A stretch of DNA of 64,000 bases, taken from NCBI RefSeq assembly GCF_050268245.1, contig NZ_JBNNGK010000002.1, positions 310,001 through 374,000 on the forward strand. Reading direction: 5' to 3'. Below are positions 16,669 through 25,679 of the stretch, one piece after another. The translations under genes were made by a program, and so were the position numbers. Below the pieces are notes generated by a model. It had not been told where the DNA came from. It saw only the letters and a list, made by a program, of their open reading frames with translations, and did not search any database. The DNA comes from JBNNGK01 sp050268245 (GTDB lineage: Bacteria > Pseudomonadota > Gammaproteobacteria > Enterobacterales > Enterobacteriaceae). The number at the start of each line of letters is the position of its first letter. Position 1 is the first letter of the stretch.

Positions 16669-17462
16669 TCCGGGGAAAGCGGCCACCGCGCGGTGGTGTA
16701 CTGTCATTGTTACGCGATCCCTTATCGTGGCTGATCGCACTGTTGCTGGCGTTAGTGTTTGGCATGAACCATCTGCACGGCGTGTTTTCCGCGTTATTTC
16801 CCGATCTACAACGGCCTATTTACCAGCAGGACAGTTTTGTCTCGTTGACGGTGGCGCATTTGCTGTTGGTGGCGATTTCCAGCCTGATAGCGATGATGAT
16901 TGGCATGTCGGCGGGCGTCGCGGTGACCCGATTAGCGGGTAAAGCGTTTCGTTCACTGGTGGAAACCGTCGTCGCGATAGGTCAAACTTTTCCGCCTGTG
17001 GCGGTGCTGGCGATCGCTGTGCCGGTCATGGGATTCAGCGAGCAGCCAGCGATCATCGCGCTGGTGTTGTACGGGCTATTGCCAATCTTGCAAGGCACGC
17101 TGACTGGCATCGACTCGGTGCCAGCGGCAACGCGTGAAGTGGCACAGGGCGTAGGCATGAGTCCGTGGCAGATTTTGTGGCGCGTCGAATTGCCGCTGGC
17201 CGCGCCGGTGATTGTCGCCGGGATTCGTACCTCGGTGATCATTAATATCGGTACGGCGGCGATTGCCTCAACCGTCGGCGCCAAAACGTTGGGATCGCCG
17301 ATTATTATCGGTCTGAGCGGCTTTAATACGGCTTATGTGATTCAGGGCGCGCTGGTTGTGGCGTTACTGGCTATTATTATCGATAGGGCGTTTGAACGTT
17401 GGGTGGAGCATCTGACGGCGTGGCGTCAGCACGCGTTGAGCTCGTCGTCTACGATAGGATAG
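16665..17462 (+). CDS. yehW: Osmoprotectant ABC transporter permease YehW
   Basis: 265 residues, about six membrane segments, EAA loop REVAQGVGMSPWQILWRVELPLAAPV. Second permease subunit of the OsmF system. Starts inside the end of yehX (ATGATCC over TGA). Confidence 0.92.
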   Translation: MIRGKRPPRGGVLSLLRDPLSWLIALLLALVFGMNHLHGVFSALFPDLQRPIYQQDSFVSLTVAHLLLVAISSLIAMMIGMSAGVAVTRLAGKAFRSLVETVVAIGQTFPPVAVLAIAVPVMGFSEQPAIIALVLYGLLPILQGTLTGIDSVPAATREVAQGVGMSPWQILWRVELPLAAPVIVAGIRTSVIINIGTAAIASTVGAKTLGSPIIIGLSGFNTAYVIQGALVVALLAIIIDRAFERWVEHLTAWRQHALSSSSTIG

Positions 17463-17471
17463 GGAGTCATC

Positions 17472-18251
17472 ATGCAAGTCTCTTTGCCGATGTACGGGGT
17501 TACGCATCAGCAGGTAGTGCCATTTTGGCGAGCGTTACGGGCCAGGCTGCTGCGGCTTGGCCTGCCAACGGTGCCGGAAACGCTAAGTTGGCCGCAAGAT
17601 TTGGCGCACCATTGGCAGCAACCAGATCTGTTACTTAGCCAAACCTGCGGCTATCCGCTGGTGGCTTATCTGCCGCAGGTGCAATTGGTGGGGACTTACC
17701 ATTATCGTGTTGAAGGATGTAACGGCGCCAATTACAGCAGTTGGTTGGTGGTGCGTAAAAATGATGCGGGCCAACGGCTAGCTGACTTTCGTGGCCGGGT
17801 GGTCGCGTATAACAGCACGGATTCGCAATCCGGCTACAACAGTTTACGCGCGTTGATTGCGCCGTTGGCAGAGAACGGACGCTTCTTCAGCCAAGCCATC
17901 GCCAGCGGTGCACATTATAACTCGTTAAAACTGATTCAAAATGGCACGGCGGACATCGCAGCCATCGACAGTGTGAGTTTAGAATTGTTGAAACGCGCGC
18001 AACCGCAGGCGTTAGCCGGGGTGAAAATCATCGGCCGTACCGCGTCAGTGCCCGGTTTACCGTTTATCACTGCGCCGGGGACGACGGTGGAACAGTTGGA
18101 GATACTGCGTACGGCTGCCAATGACATGGTTAACGATCCCGCCAGCGACAGCCTGCTGATTGGTGATTTCAGTCTGGTGCCGCGTTCAGCCTATATGACG
18201 ATCGAGGATTTAGAACGGCAGGCCGCTGCCGCCGGTGTGACGGCGTTATAG
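17472..18251 (+). CDS. PhnD/SsuA-like substrate-binding protein without signal peptide
   Basis: 259 residues. PhnD-like fold features: DLLLSQTCGYPLV, RGRVVAYNSTDSQSGYNSLRALIAPLA, GAHYNSLKLIQNGTADIAAIDSVSLELL. No N-terminal signal peptide is visible (MQVSLPMYGV), so it may be cytoplasmic. It follows yehW by nine bases with GGGAG before the ATG, so it is probably cotranscribed with the osmF operon. This gene is not part of the E. coli operon. Ligand unknown. Confidence 0.8.
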   Translation: MQVSLPMYGVTHQQVVPFWRALRARLLRLGLPTVPETLSWPQDLAHHWQQPDLLLSQTCGYPLVAYLPQVQLVGTYHYRVEGCNGANYSSWLVVRKNDAGQRLADFRGRVVAYNSTDSQSGYNSLRALIAPLAENGRFFSQAIASGAHYNSLKLIQNGTADIAAIDSVSLELLKRAQPQALAGVKIIGRTASVPGLPFITAPGTTVEQLEILRTAANDMVNDPASDSLLIGDFSLVPRSAYMTIEDLERQAAAAGVTAL

Positions 18252-18257
18252 CGGAGA

Positions 18258-18431
18258 TTATTGCGCGTGTTCTGCTGGCATGGGGATAATGCTAGGCGCG
18301 GCGCTCTCGGTGGTTGTTTCTTCCTGTGGTGTGGTGGAGCGGGTGTAGATGTTAAGACCGGCTAAGAACACGCCGCCCAGAGAACCGAAGGCGCACAGGG
18401 CGATGACAATGACTAACGCTTTTTTCAGCAT
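18258..18431 (-). CDS. yohO: YohO-like small inner-membrane protein, extended tail
   Basis: 57 residues: MLKKALVIVIALCAFGSLGG, then VFLAGLNIYTRS and a polar tail rich in Thr, Glu and Pro. The pattern IAL..GG.GGV.LAG resembles E. coli YohO, a 35-residue membrane peptide encoded between mlrA and yehW, and this frame sits in exactly that place. The extra 22 or so residues are not in YohO. One transmembrane helix, residues about 5-27. No strong ribosome site. Convergent with the binding-protein gene, six bases apart. Name rests on position and short similarity. Confidence 0.65.
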   Translation of the reverse strand: MLKKALVIVIALCAFGSLGGVFLAGLNIYTRSTTPQEETTTESAAPSIIPMPAEHAQ

Positions 18432-18602
18432 GGAATTATTTTCGCAGGTGGTTTAAAACAGCAACGATTATAGACCTTGTGTCTATTTTGTGAAATGCCT
18501 TTCCCTGAGTTGCGATGAATTCCAGCGACGATGAACCCTAACGTTTAACAGCTAATGACATAGGGGCTTTTTTGCCCCTGTGACCCAATCCGGCACAGGC
18601 GC

Positions 18603-19370
18603 TCAGCCATGCACCGTCACGGTAAGCCGCGCACTGCTACCAAGCAAGGTAATATCCAACCCGGCGTCGTGCCAGGCAGCGAGTTGCTTGCGCTGTGATG
18701 CACTCAATGGCCCTTCGCAACGGATAAAATAGCGGTCGGCGCTGAACAGTTGAGGTTGTGGCTGCGCCAGTGGCTCGGGCAAAATAGCGATCCGCAGGCC
18801 GGTTTTGGCTAAAATAATGGCCTCCATCCACAGTTCTGTGCGATCGGCGGTGGCACCCCAGACCATCAGCAGGGCATTCTGACCGGGCTTTTTACGGGCA
18901 CCGGCCATGCAAAATGCGCCATATTCGATGATGATGCCATCCAGCAGCGCCCGTAGTGAGTGCAGTAACGGATTATTGGCGCTCAGTTGCAGACGCAGTG
19001 GGCGCAATACGTGATCGATAAGCGCATTAACCGGGTATTCTCGCCCCAATTCATAAATTCGGCTGCGTAGTTTGTTGGGCGCGGGTTGATGTAGCATTTC
19101 CAGCAATTGTTGTTGTAACGTTACCCAGTTGGCATTGTCGTCGGGAACGGTTTCACCGGCCAACAATGCTTTCACTTGGCTGACCGGCACGCCACGGGCG
19201 ATCCAACTGATGATTTCACGAATGCGCGCGACGTCATCGTCGTTAAACTGGCGGTGCCCGCCGTCACTCCGTTGCGGTTTTAACAGGCCATAACGCCGTT
19301 GCCAGGCGCGTAACGTCACCGGGTTGATACCGCACAGTTGCGCGACTTCGCCAATGCTATAAACCGCCAT
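18603..19370 (-). CDS. mlrA: MerR-family regulator MlrA
   Basis: 255 residues. N-terminal MerR HTH (MAVYSIGEVAQLCGINPVTLRAWQRRYGLLKPQR.DGGHR.F) nearly identical in pattern to E. coli MlrA, with the C-terminal cobalamin-binding-like degenerate domain (YGAFCMAGARKKPGQNALLMVWG). In E. coli MlrA activates csgD and so curli and cellulose production. Next to yohO and yehWXYZ as in E. coli. ATG read from 19370 is preceded by GGAGAGCAG. Confidence 0.9.
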   Translation of the reverse strand: MAVYSIGEVAQLCGINPVTLRAWQRRYGLLKPQRSDGGHRQFNDDDVARIREIISWIARGVPVSQVKALLAGETVPDDNANWVTLQQQLLEMLHQPAPNKLRSRIYELGREYPVNALIDHVLRPLRLQLSANNPLLHSLRALLDGIIIEYGAFCMAGARKKPGQNALLMVWGATADRTELWMEAIILAKTGLRIAILPEPLAQPQPQLFSADRYFIRCEGPLSASQRKQLAAWHDAGLDITLLGSSARLTVTVHG

Positions 19371-19435
19371 CTGCTCTCCTCGCGCCTATGCCACGTCGTT
19401 ATTTAATGAGTTATCGATCAACACCTGCGGTGACG

Positions 19436-19735
19436 TCATCGAGTATCAACGCCGTTAATACAGCATTCATCTTGCAAATATTGGATAATATTTTCCAATA
19501 TATCGTACTGGGCAACACACATCAGCGTTCGGCTTTCACGGTTTTGTTGTATCAAACCAACCGACACTAATGCGGAGATATGATGGCTCAGCGTTGAGCC
19601 AGGAATGTCTAGCTGCTTTTGCAATTCGCCGACAGGCAGCCCTTGACTCCCGGCTTTGACCAGATGTTTAAAGATATACAGACGTGTCGGATGCCCCAGC
19701 TCTTTCAATGCCTTAGCAGCTTCTTCTAACTGCAT
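19436..19735 (-). CDS. ArsR/SmtB-family repressor of the adjacent permease
   Basis: 99 residues from ATG 19735 (MQLEEAAKALKELGHPTRL) preceded by AGGAGTGG; an ATG at 19798 would extend into the operator. Winged HTH with the recognition segment PGSTLSHHISALVSVGLI. C-terminal Cys pair DECC (about residues 92-93) and a Cys in LMCVAQY could bind arsenite-like or soft metal ligands. Divergent from the permease gene, with two matching operator-like repeats between them. Confidence 0.87.
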   Translation of the reverse strand: MQLEEAAKALKELGHPTRLYIFKHLVKAGSQGLPVGELQKQLDIPGSTLSHHISALVSVGLIQQNRESRTLMCVAQYDILENIIQYLQDECCINGVDTR

Positions 19736-19757
19736 ATGCCACTCCTTTATCGTTAAT

Positions 19758-19816
19758 ATTTCGATATTAGCAGAAATATGTTTTGCGTCACAATTCATTT
19801 CGAATATACTAGAAAT
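19758..19816. promoter_or_regulatory. Two ArsR-type operator repeats
   Basis: ATTTC-N10-GAAAT occurs at 19758-19777 and at 19797-19816, 39 bp centre to centre, between the divergent regulator and permease genes. Both have AT-rich inner bases (GATATTAGCA and GAATATACTA). Presumed binding sites of the ArsR protein. Confidence 0.7.
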
Positions 19817-19843
19817 ATAGTTTTAATATTGAGGAATAATATC

Positions 19844-20887
19844 ATGGAGAATGGGTTAGCCATGCTGGTGGATGCGGCAAAAATGTTGCTATTTTTGGCC
19901 GCTGAGTTATCGCTATTGTTTCTGGTGATAAGCTTTGCTGTCAGTGTCGTGCGGCAAAAAGTGCCAGATGCGAAAATTCAGGCAATGCTGGGTGCCCGTA
20001 AGGGGCGGGGCTATGTGATTGCAGCCTTACTGGGAGCCATAACCCCATTTTGTAGTTGCTCAACCATTCCGATGTTACGTGGGTTGTTATCAGCCAAGGC
20101 GGGGTTGGGGTCTACACTGACTTTTCTGTTTGTCTCGCCGTTGCTTAATCCGATTATTGTTGGATTAATGTGGGCAACTTTCGGTCTAAAAATCACCATG
20201 CTGTATGCCATCATTGCTGCTACGGTGTCGGTACTCTCCAGCATTATCTTGAATCGGCTAGGTTTTGAACGCTATGTTATTAATGTGCAAGATGCCCAGC
20301 CCCGTGCTATGGGATGTTCCGCACCTGAGACGGCGGTTAAATCTTCATCATGTTGTCATGCCGCAGCGTTGAGCCAACCGGAGCGGCCGTTGCTGGAAAC
20401 AGCCTGTTGTGAAAGTCAGCAGGTAAAGCTGGCTGATGCGTGTTGCGCCAGCGAAAGTCCCACTCGACCCATGTCACCAAGCACCATCAAGCGAGCATGG
20501 CAAGAAGCATGGCAACAGTTCAAAGAGGTGCTCCCCTATTTGCTTACGGGGGTGCTGATAGGTTCGTTGATCTATGGCTTCATCCCGGCTGAATGGATCG
20601 CCACACATGCGGGCGCGGATAACCTGTTTGCTATCCCATTGAGCGCTATCGTCGGTATTCCGCTTTATATTCGTGCTGAAGCGGTGATTCCGCTGGCCTC
20701 CGTGCTGATGGTCAAAGGGATGGGGATCGGTGCCGTCATGGCGCTGATTATTGGCAGCGCCGGAGCCAGCTTGACAGAGGTGATTTTGCTTAAGTCGATG
20801 TTCAAAATGCCCATGATTGTTGCATTCCTGACCGTGATTCTCGGTATGGCAATCATGATGGGATATTTGGCGCAATTATTCTTTTAA
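19844..20887 (+). CDS. Two-domain permease of the ArsP/YraQ (DUF318) type
   Basis: 347 residues from ATG 19844, GAGGAATAAT upstream. Eight or more hydrophobic helices in two halves. The first half has GAITPFCSCSTIPML, with the metalloid-linked Cys motif FCSCS of this family; the second half has GIPLYIRAEAVIPL. The cytoplasmic linker at about 160-210 is Cys-rich, with CC pairs in SSCCH, ACCE and ACCA. Family members export organoarsenicals (ArsP) or have unknown roles. Control by an ArsR protein supports a metal(loid) efflux role. Confidence 0.85.
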   Translation: MENGLAMLVDAAKMLLFLAAELSLLFLVISFAVSVVRQKVPDAKIQAMLGARKGRGYVIAALLGAITPFCSCSTIPMLRGLLSAKAGLGSTLTFLFVSPLLNPIIVGLMWATFGLKITMLYAIIAATVSVLSSIILNRLGFERYVINVQDAQPRAMGCSAPETAVKSSSCCHAAALSQPERPLLETACCESQQVKLADACCASESPTRPMSPSTIKRAWQEAWQQFKEVLPYLLTGVLIGSLIYGFIPAEWIATHAGADNLFAIPLSAIVGIPLYIRAEAVIPLASVLMVKGMGIGAVMALIIGSAGASLTEVILLKSMFKMPMIVAFLTVILGMAIMMGYLAQLFF

Positions 20888-20999
20888 CAGCCAGAAAGCC
20901 TTGGCACTGCGTTGCTATCCCTATACTCTGCGCATCAGTGAGATGTACCCCGCTTTGGGGCAATAATCTCCGTTCGCGCTTTGCGCGAAATACTGGCTA

Positions 21000-21653
21000 T
21001 TACGCCTCAGAAATCCGGTAAGCGCAACGGCGGGCACCTGCCAGAATATGCTCGACGCGTTCGACCTGCGCCCGTAGCACTTCACTAAAAATGTTCATTT
21101 CGGCACGGCAAAAACCCTGACAGACGGTAGCGGCGGCGCAAATGGGGCAGTGGTTTTCCACCAGTTGGAAGGTGCCGTCATCCAACGCACACCATTCCGC
21201 CATATAGCCTTCACGGCAGCGTAAAGCCGCCAGCCGTGCCACGCGCTCTTGCAGATTGGCTGCACCGATCATCGCCTGAATATAGTTGATGCGGGTTTCC
21301 TGCTCGCGACTCTCGATCAGCACATCGAGGGCATTGTCACCCAACTTATCCCGTACCGTGCGCAGCAATTGCACGGTGAGTTCGGCATGGGTATCCGGGA
21401 AACTGGCGTTGCCGGCTGGCGTCAACTGCCACAGTTGCACCGGGCGACCAACGCCACGGGTTTCTGCTTTGGCTTCCACCAAACCCTCTTTTGCCAGTTT
21501 AACGAACTGTTGTCGTGTGGCTTCTCCGGTGGTGCCAAGCACTTTTCCGGCCTCAGAGGCTTGTTGTGGGCCACGGGTTTTCAAGAGCTTTAACAAACGA
21601 TCACTGACAGAATGTGCTGTGCACTCTCCATTTTCCAAGCTAATTCTTGACAT
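21000..21653 (-). CDS. SufR-like winged-helix regulator with C-terminal Cys cluster
   Basis: 217 residues from ATG 21653 (GGAGG three bases upstream); an in-frame GTG at 21668 is possible. N-terminal ArsR/DeoR-like HTH (SVSDRLLKLLKTRGPQQASEAG, TGEATRQQFVKLAKEGLV). The C-terminus holds NHCPICAAATVCQGFCRAE, a CX2CX6CX3C pattern as in SufR-type Fe-S cluster regulators. It may sense redox or Fe-S status. Divergent from the MFS transporter gene, about 95 bp apart, which is its likely target. Confidence 0.83.
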   Translation of the reverse strand: MSRISLENGECTAHSVSDRLLKLLKTRGPQQASEAGKVLGTTGEATRQQFVKLAKEGLVEAKAETRGVGRPVQLWQLTPAGNASFPDTHAELTVQLLRTVRDKLGDNALDVLIESREQETRINYIQAMIGAANLQERVARLAALRCREGYMAEWCALDDGTFQLVENHCPICAAATVCQGFCRAEMNIFSEVLRAQVERVEHILAGARRCAYRISEA

Positions 21654-21749
21654 ATTCCTCCGGCTCACCCTTAATTATTCCAAGATAACGCTTGTTAAAT
21701 TTAGCGTAATCACACCCACAACTCAATGCCTACCGCTGAAAATAGGACG

Positions 21750-23201
21750 ATGAACGTGATAACTGATAATGAAAGCCGCTGGCGCGATCTGTTTTCCGCT
21801 ACAAATGCCGCCAGTGCCATCGCGCTGTCGTTAGGCGTGGCGCTGCACGCCATTAATATTTTTGTGGCGACCACCATTTTACCCTCCGTGGTGCAGGACA
21901 TCGGTGGTTTACATCTTTATGCCTGGAACACCACGCTGTTTGTGGTGGCGTCTATTTTAGGTTCGGTGCTGTCGGCGCGTTTACTTAATGGCTATGGCGC
22001 TCGCAGTGCATATGGCATGGCTTCGCTGTTTTTCATCATCGGGGCGATGTTGTGTGCACTGGCTCCGTCGATGTGGGTCATGCTGATCGGTCGAACGATT
22101 CAAGGTTTTGGCGGCGGGCTGCTATTCGCGTTGTCCTATGCCATGATCAATTTGGTATTTCGTCAATCGTTGTGGCCACGGGCGATGGCGCTGATTTCCG
22201 CGATGTGGGGCATTGCGACGCTGATCGGTCCGGCGGTGGGCGGCATTTTTGCCGAGTTACAGGCTTGGCGTTGGGCGTTTGGCATTCTGTTGCCGATCAC
22301 GCTGTTGTATGCGGCGTTCACCTTGACGATCTTGCCAAAAGGAAAGCCACCGCAGGCAACGGTAGCGCTGCCGTTAACACAGTTGGGATTGCTGGCCGCG
22401 TCCGTGTTAATCGTTTCTGCTGGCAGCCTGGTGGCCGACCCATGGTTCAATGTGGGCAGTATTATCTTGGCGCTAGTGTTGATGCTGTGGTTATTGCGGC
22501 GTGAAACCCATGCTAATGCCCGCTTGTTACCGCAGGGGGCACTGCGCCGCGGATCGACACAGGCGGCATTATATCTCACCGTTTCATTGCTGGTGATTGG
22601 CATGACCAGTGAGATCTTTGTGCCGTATTTTCTGCAAATGTTACACGGTCAGTCGCCGCTGATTGCTGGTTATCTTGCTGCGACGATGGCAGCCGGTTGG
22701 ACAGTGGCGGAGATCCTCAGTTCAGGTTGGCGCAATGCCGGTATCCGCCGGGCGATTGTCAGCGGGCCGCTGCTGGTGCTGGCGGGGTTACTGGGGTTAG
22801 CATGGTGGATGCCGGCATCTTCGGACGGGCACTGGCTGGCGTTGACGCCGATCGTTATCGCCCTGACATTGGTTGGGTTTGGCATTGGTTTCGGCTGGCC
22901 GCATCTGTTAACGCGTATCCTGCAAAATGCGTCGGAGGCGGATAAGGATATTGCCGGTGCGTCGATCACGACGGTGCAACTGTTTGCGACCGCATTGGGT
23001 GCCGCACTAGCGGGAATGATCGCCAATCTGGCTGGGTTAAACGTGCCGGGCGGCGTGGAGGGGGCAAGCGTGGCCGCACGTTGGGTGTTCTCACTCTTTG
23101 CCATTGCGCCGTTGCTGGCGGTGTATTTCGCCTGGCGATGCGCTTATCCCAAGGCGCTAACGGGTAATCTGGTACAACATACCACTTCTGACCCTTACTG
23201 A
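21750..23201 (+). CDS. MFS transporter, DHA2-like drug efflux
   Basis: 483 residues from ATG 21750 (AGGACG upstream); ATG 21726 is an alternative. About 14 membrane segments. Motif A-like ARLLNGYGARSAYG and motif C-like IGPAVGGIFAE identify a drug:proton antiporter of the 14-helix group. Faces the SufR-like regulator. Substrate unknown. Confidence 0.85.
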   Translation: MNVITDNESRWRDLFSATNAASAIALSLGVALHAINIFVATTILPSVVQDIGGLHLYAWNTTLFVVASILGSVLSARLLNGYGARSAYGMASLFFIIGAMLCALAPSMWVMLIGRTIQGFGGGLLFALSYAMINLVFRQSLWPRAMALISAMWGIATLIGPAVGGIFAELQAWRWAFGILLPITLLYAAFTLTILPKGKPPQATVALPLTQLGLLAASVLIVSAGSLVADPWFNVGSIILALVLMLWLLRRETHANARLLPQGALRRGSTQAALYLTVSLLVIGMTSEIFVPYFLQMLHGQSPLIAGYLAATMAAGWTVAEILSSGWRNAGIRRAIVSGPLLVLAGLLGLAWWMPASSDGHWLALTPIVIALTLVGFGIGFGWPHLLTRILQNASEADKDIAGASITTVQLFATALGAALAGMIANLAGLNVPGGVEGASVAARWVFSLFAIAPLLAVYFAWRCAYPKALTGNLVQHTTSDPY

Positions 23202-23335
23202 AATGGCTAGCCATACATGGAGGTTTAGCCTGCCGATTGGCATGACATAGCGTGACTTACGCTAAAAATCCGCTTGACGATTCTCTAATTTGGGATTATT
23301 TCTCTTTAATGAGATTTGGTGGAGTAGGAGCACAG

Positions 23336-23905
23336 ATGGATCATCAGCAGGATAATGCCGATCGGCGGTTGGCGCAGCGGTTGGCTGAATTGCGTCAGCA
23401 GCAAGGCTGGTCTTTGGAGGCATTAGCACAACATACCGAGATTAGCCGCGCAACGCTGTCGCGCATTGAGCGTATGGAAACCAGCCCGACTGCTTCATTG
23501 CTAAACAAACTGTGCGCGGCGTATGGCTTAACTATGTCGCGCTTGCTTAGCGATGTTGAAAATACGGCGCCGGAGTTGTTGCAACGCGAACAACAGCCGG
23601 TATGGGTCGATCGTCACAGCGGTTTTCATCGCCGTTCAGTGTCGCCACCGGCAGCCTTATATAAGGCCGAATTGATCGAAGGGACGCTCGAACCCGGCGC
23701 ACGTATTGATTACGATCTACCGCCAATTCATAGCCTGGAACATCACCTGTGGATGCTTGACGGCGAACTGACGTTAACCATCGAATCGCGCGTATTCCGC
23801 TTGCAAGCCGGGGACTGCCTGCGTTATCGACTAACGGGCGCTTCACAATTTCATGCATCCGGCGTTCGGCCGGCCCACTATACGCTTGTCATCTGTAGGC
23901 CATAA
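23336..23905 (+). CDS. XRE-family regulator with cupin domain
   Basis: 189 residues from ATG 23336 (TAGGAG upstream). HTH_3 at about 13-70: RLAQRLAELRQQQGWSLEALAQHTEISRATLSRIE. Cupin_2 sensor at about 115-185: LPPIHSLEHHLWMLDGELTLTIESRVFRLQAGDCL. Two bases separate it from the GNAT gene, so the two form one transcription unit. Confidence 0.88.
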   Translation: MDHQQDNADRRLAQRLAELRQQQGWSLEALAQHTEISRATLSRIERMETSPTASLLNKLCAAYGLTMSRLLSDVENTAPELLQREQQPVWVDRHSGFHRRSVSPPAALYKAELIEGTLEPGARIDYDLPPIHSLEHHLWMLDGELTLTIESRVFRLQAGDCLRYRLTGASQFHASGVRPAHYTLVICRP

Positions 23906-23907
23906 CT

Positions 23908-24426
23908 ATGATTGAAATTCAGCAATTAGACGCCGTTGCGGCGCAACAGGCGGTGCCTGAGCTAGCACAGGTGCTGCACGCCAGCGTTTGGCAGGGTGCC
24001 AGCATTGGCTTTGTCACCCCGTTTAACCTAGCGCAGGCGGCGGCATTTTGGCAAAAACTGTTACCGGCGATAGCGTGTGGCGATCGGCTCATGCTGGTGG
24101 CGCGTGATGGCCAACGCCTTGTTGGCACGGTGCAGTTACTGTTAGATATGCCGGATAATGGCCGCCATCGGGCAGAGATCGCCAAGCTGATGGTCGATCC
24201 GCAGGCGCGCCGTCAGGGTATTGCACGCAGCTTGATGCAGCACGCCGAACAGTTGGCTGTGGCACATCAACGCAATTTGTTAGTGTTAGATACCGTCAGC
24301 GACTCATCCGCAGAAGCATTGTACCGCCGGTTAGGGTTCCAGTTGGCAGGGCACATTCCGCATTATGCCCGCGCCAGTTGCGAGGACACGCTGGATTCGA
24401 CCAGTTATATGTATAAATTATTGTGA
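23908..24426 (+). CDS. GNAT N-acetyltransferase
   Basis: 172 residues. Acetyl-CoA signature RRQGIARSLMQHAEQLA at about 99-115, preceded by AEIAKLMVDPQA, and the C-terminal ALYRRLGFQLAGHIPHYA. Directly follows the XRE-cupin regulator; this pairing is common in proteobacteria. Substrate unknown. Confidence 0.87.
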   Translation: MIEIQQLDAVAAQQAVPELAQVLHASVWQGASIGFVTPFNLAQAAAFWQKLLPAIACGDRLMLVARDGQRLVGTVQLLLDMPDNGRHRAEIAKLMVDPQARRQGIARSLMQHAEQLAVAHQRNLLVLDTVSDSSAEALYRRLGFQLAGHIPHYARASCEDTLDSTSYMYKLL

Positions 24427-24492
24427 GCGGGTCGGTAAGCGTTGTGGTTAACGCCGTTGCCCTGTCGGCGTGGCGTTTCACGCCAGAGTGAG

Positions 24493-24519
24493 AAAAAAAG
24501 CCGGGTGCAGCGACCCGGC
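24493..24519 (-). terminator. Intrinsic terminator of the porin gene
   Basis: Read on the minus strand, GCCGGGT and ACCCGGC (24519-24500) form a 7-bp stem around six bases, followed by seven T. A second hairpin, AGTGGGC/GCCCACT, lies at 24561-24579 just after the stop. Confidence 0.85.
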
Positions 24520-24581
24520 AAAGATGCATGAACAGTAAAATTAGCCGAAGCTACAGGTTGCCAGTGGGCGCACTGCCCACT

Positions 24582-25679
24582 TTAGAACTGATAAACCAAA
24601 CCGACGGCGACCACGTCATCATCCGCCAGCCCCAGTTTATTATCGCTATCAAGCTGGTTAATTTTATAATCTACATAGGTAGACATGTTTTTATTGAAGT
24701 AATAAGACGCTCCCACGTCGATGTATTTTACTAAGTCTGCATCACCTATATTTTCAATATTCTTCCCTTTGGATTGGACATAGGCAATGGATGGGCGCAG
24801 GCCAAAATCAAATTGATACTGCGCAACCATTTCGAAGCTTTGCGCTTTATTGGCAAAACCACTGACGGCGGTGGTACTATTATTCACGGTAGCCTTACCA
24901 GAAAGAGGCGCGATATTATGGCTCTCAGCATAGGTGGCGGCTAAATAAACCCCATTCGCATCAAACTTCATCCCGGCCGCCCAAATATCGGCTTTATCCC
25001 CTTTGCCAAACGCACCTTGTTTTTGCTGACTGGTGCGGTTGGATGAAGCATAGGCTGCACCGACGCTGAGACCATCAATAATTTCGTAGCTAGAGGATAA
25101 ACCCCAGCCATCGCCGTTGGATTTACTGTTTGCACGGCCGTCATTTTCATTTTTGCCTTGATACTGAGCGGCAAATTTCAGGCCATCGACTAAACCAAAG
25201 AAATCATTGTTACGATAAGTGGCGACACCGTTGGTACGGCCATTCATAAAGTTATCGGTCTTGACGAAGGCATCGCCACCGAATTCGGGTAGTGTGTCGG
25301 TCCAGGCGCCGACATCATAAATAATGCCGTAGTTGCGTCCATAATCGAGAGAGCCGATGTCTTTTAGCTTCAAACCGGCAAAGCCCAGGCGGGTTTTGGT
25401 GTCCTTGGCGCTGTCGGCTTCTGAATGGTTAGCAGAAAATTGATACTCCCACTGGCCATAACCGCTTAGGCGTTCGTTAATTTGGGTTACGCCTTTAAAA
25501 CCTAAACGAACGTAGGTTTTATCACCGTCGTTACCCGCATCATCAGAGAAATAATGTAACCCTTTTACTTTGCCGTACAGATCGAGCTTATTACCGTCTT
25601 TATTGTAAATTTCTGCTGCGTAGGACGAAGGTGCCAGTAAAATTGCCGGAATAATAACGGCAAGAAGTTGAGGTTTCAT
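24582..25679 (-). CDS. General porin, OmpC/OmpF family
   Basis: 365 residues. Signal peptide MKPQLLAVIIPAILLAPSSYA, then the mature start AEIYNKDGNKLDLYGKV. The constriction-loop motif PEFGGD at about 130-135, and a C-terminal aromatic (VYQF) recognised by the BAM complex. Forms a trimeric 16-strand barrel for small hydrophilic solutes. The loops are not specific enough to say OmpC, OmpF, NmpC or another paralogue. Confidence 0.93.
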   Translation of the reverse strand: MKPQLLAVIIPAILLAPSSYAAEIYNKDGNKLDLYGKVKGLHYFSDDAGNDGDKTYVRLGFKGVTQINERLSGYGQWEYQFSANHSEADSAKDTKTRLGFAGLKLKDIGSLDYGRNYGIIYDVGAWTDTLPEFGGDAFVKTDNFMNGRTNGVATYRNNDFFGLVDGLKFAAQYQGKNENDGRANSKSNGDGWGLSSSYEIIDGLSVGAAYASSNRTSQQKQGAFGKGDKADIWAAGMKFDANGVYLAATYAESHNIAPLSGKATVNNSTTAVSGFANKAQSFEMVAQYQFDFGLRPSIAYVQSKGKNIENIGDADLVKYIDVGASYYFNKNMSTYVDYKINQLDSDNKLGLADDDVVAVGLVYQF

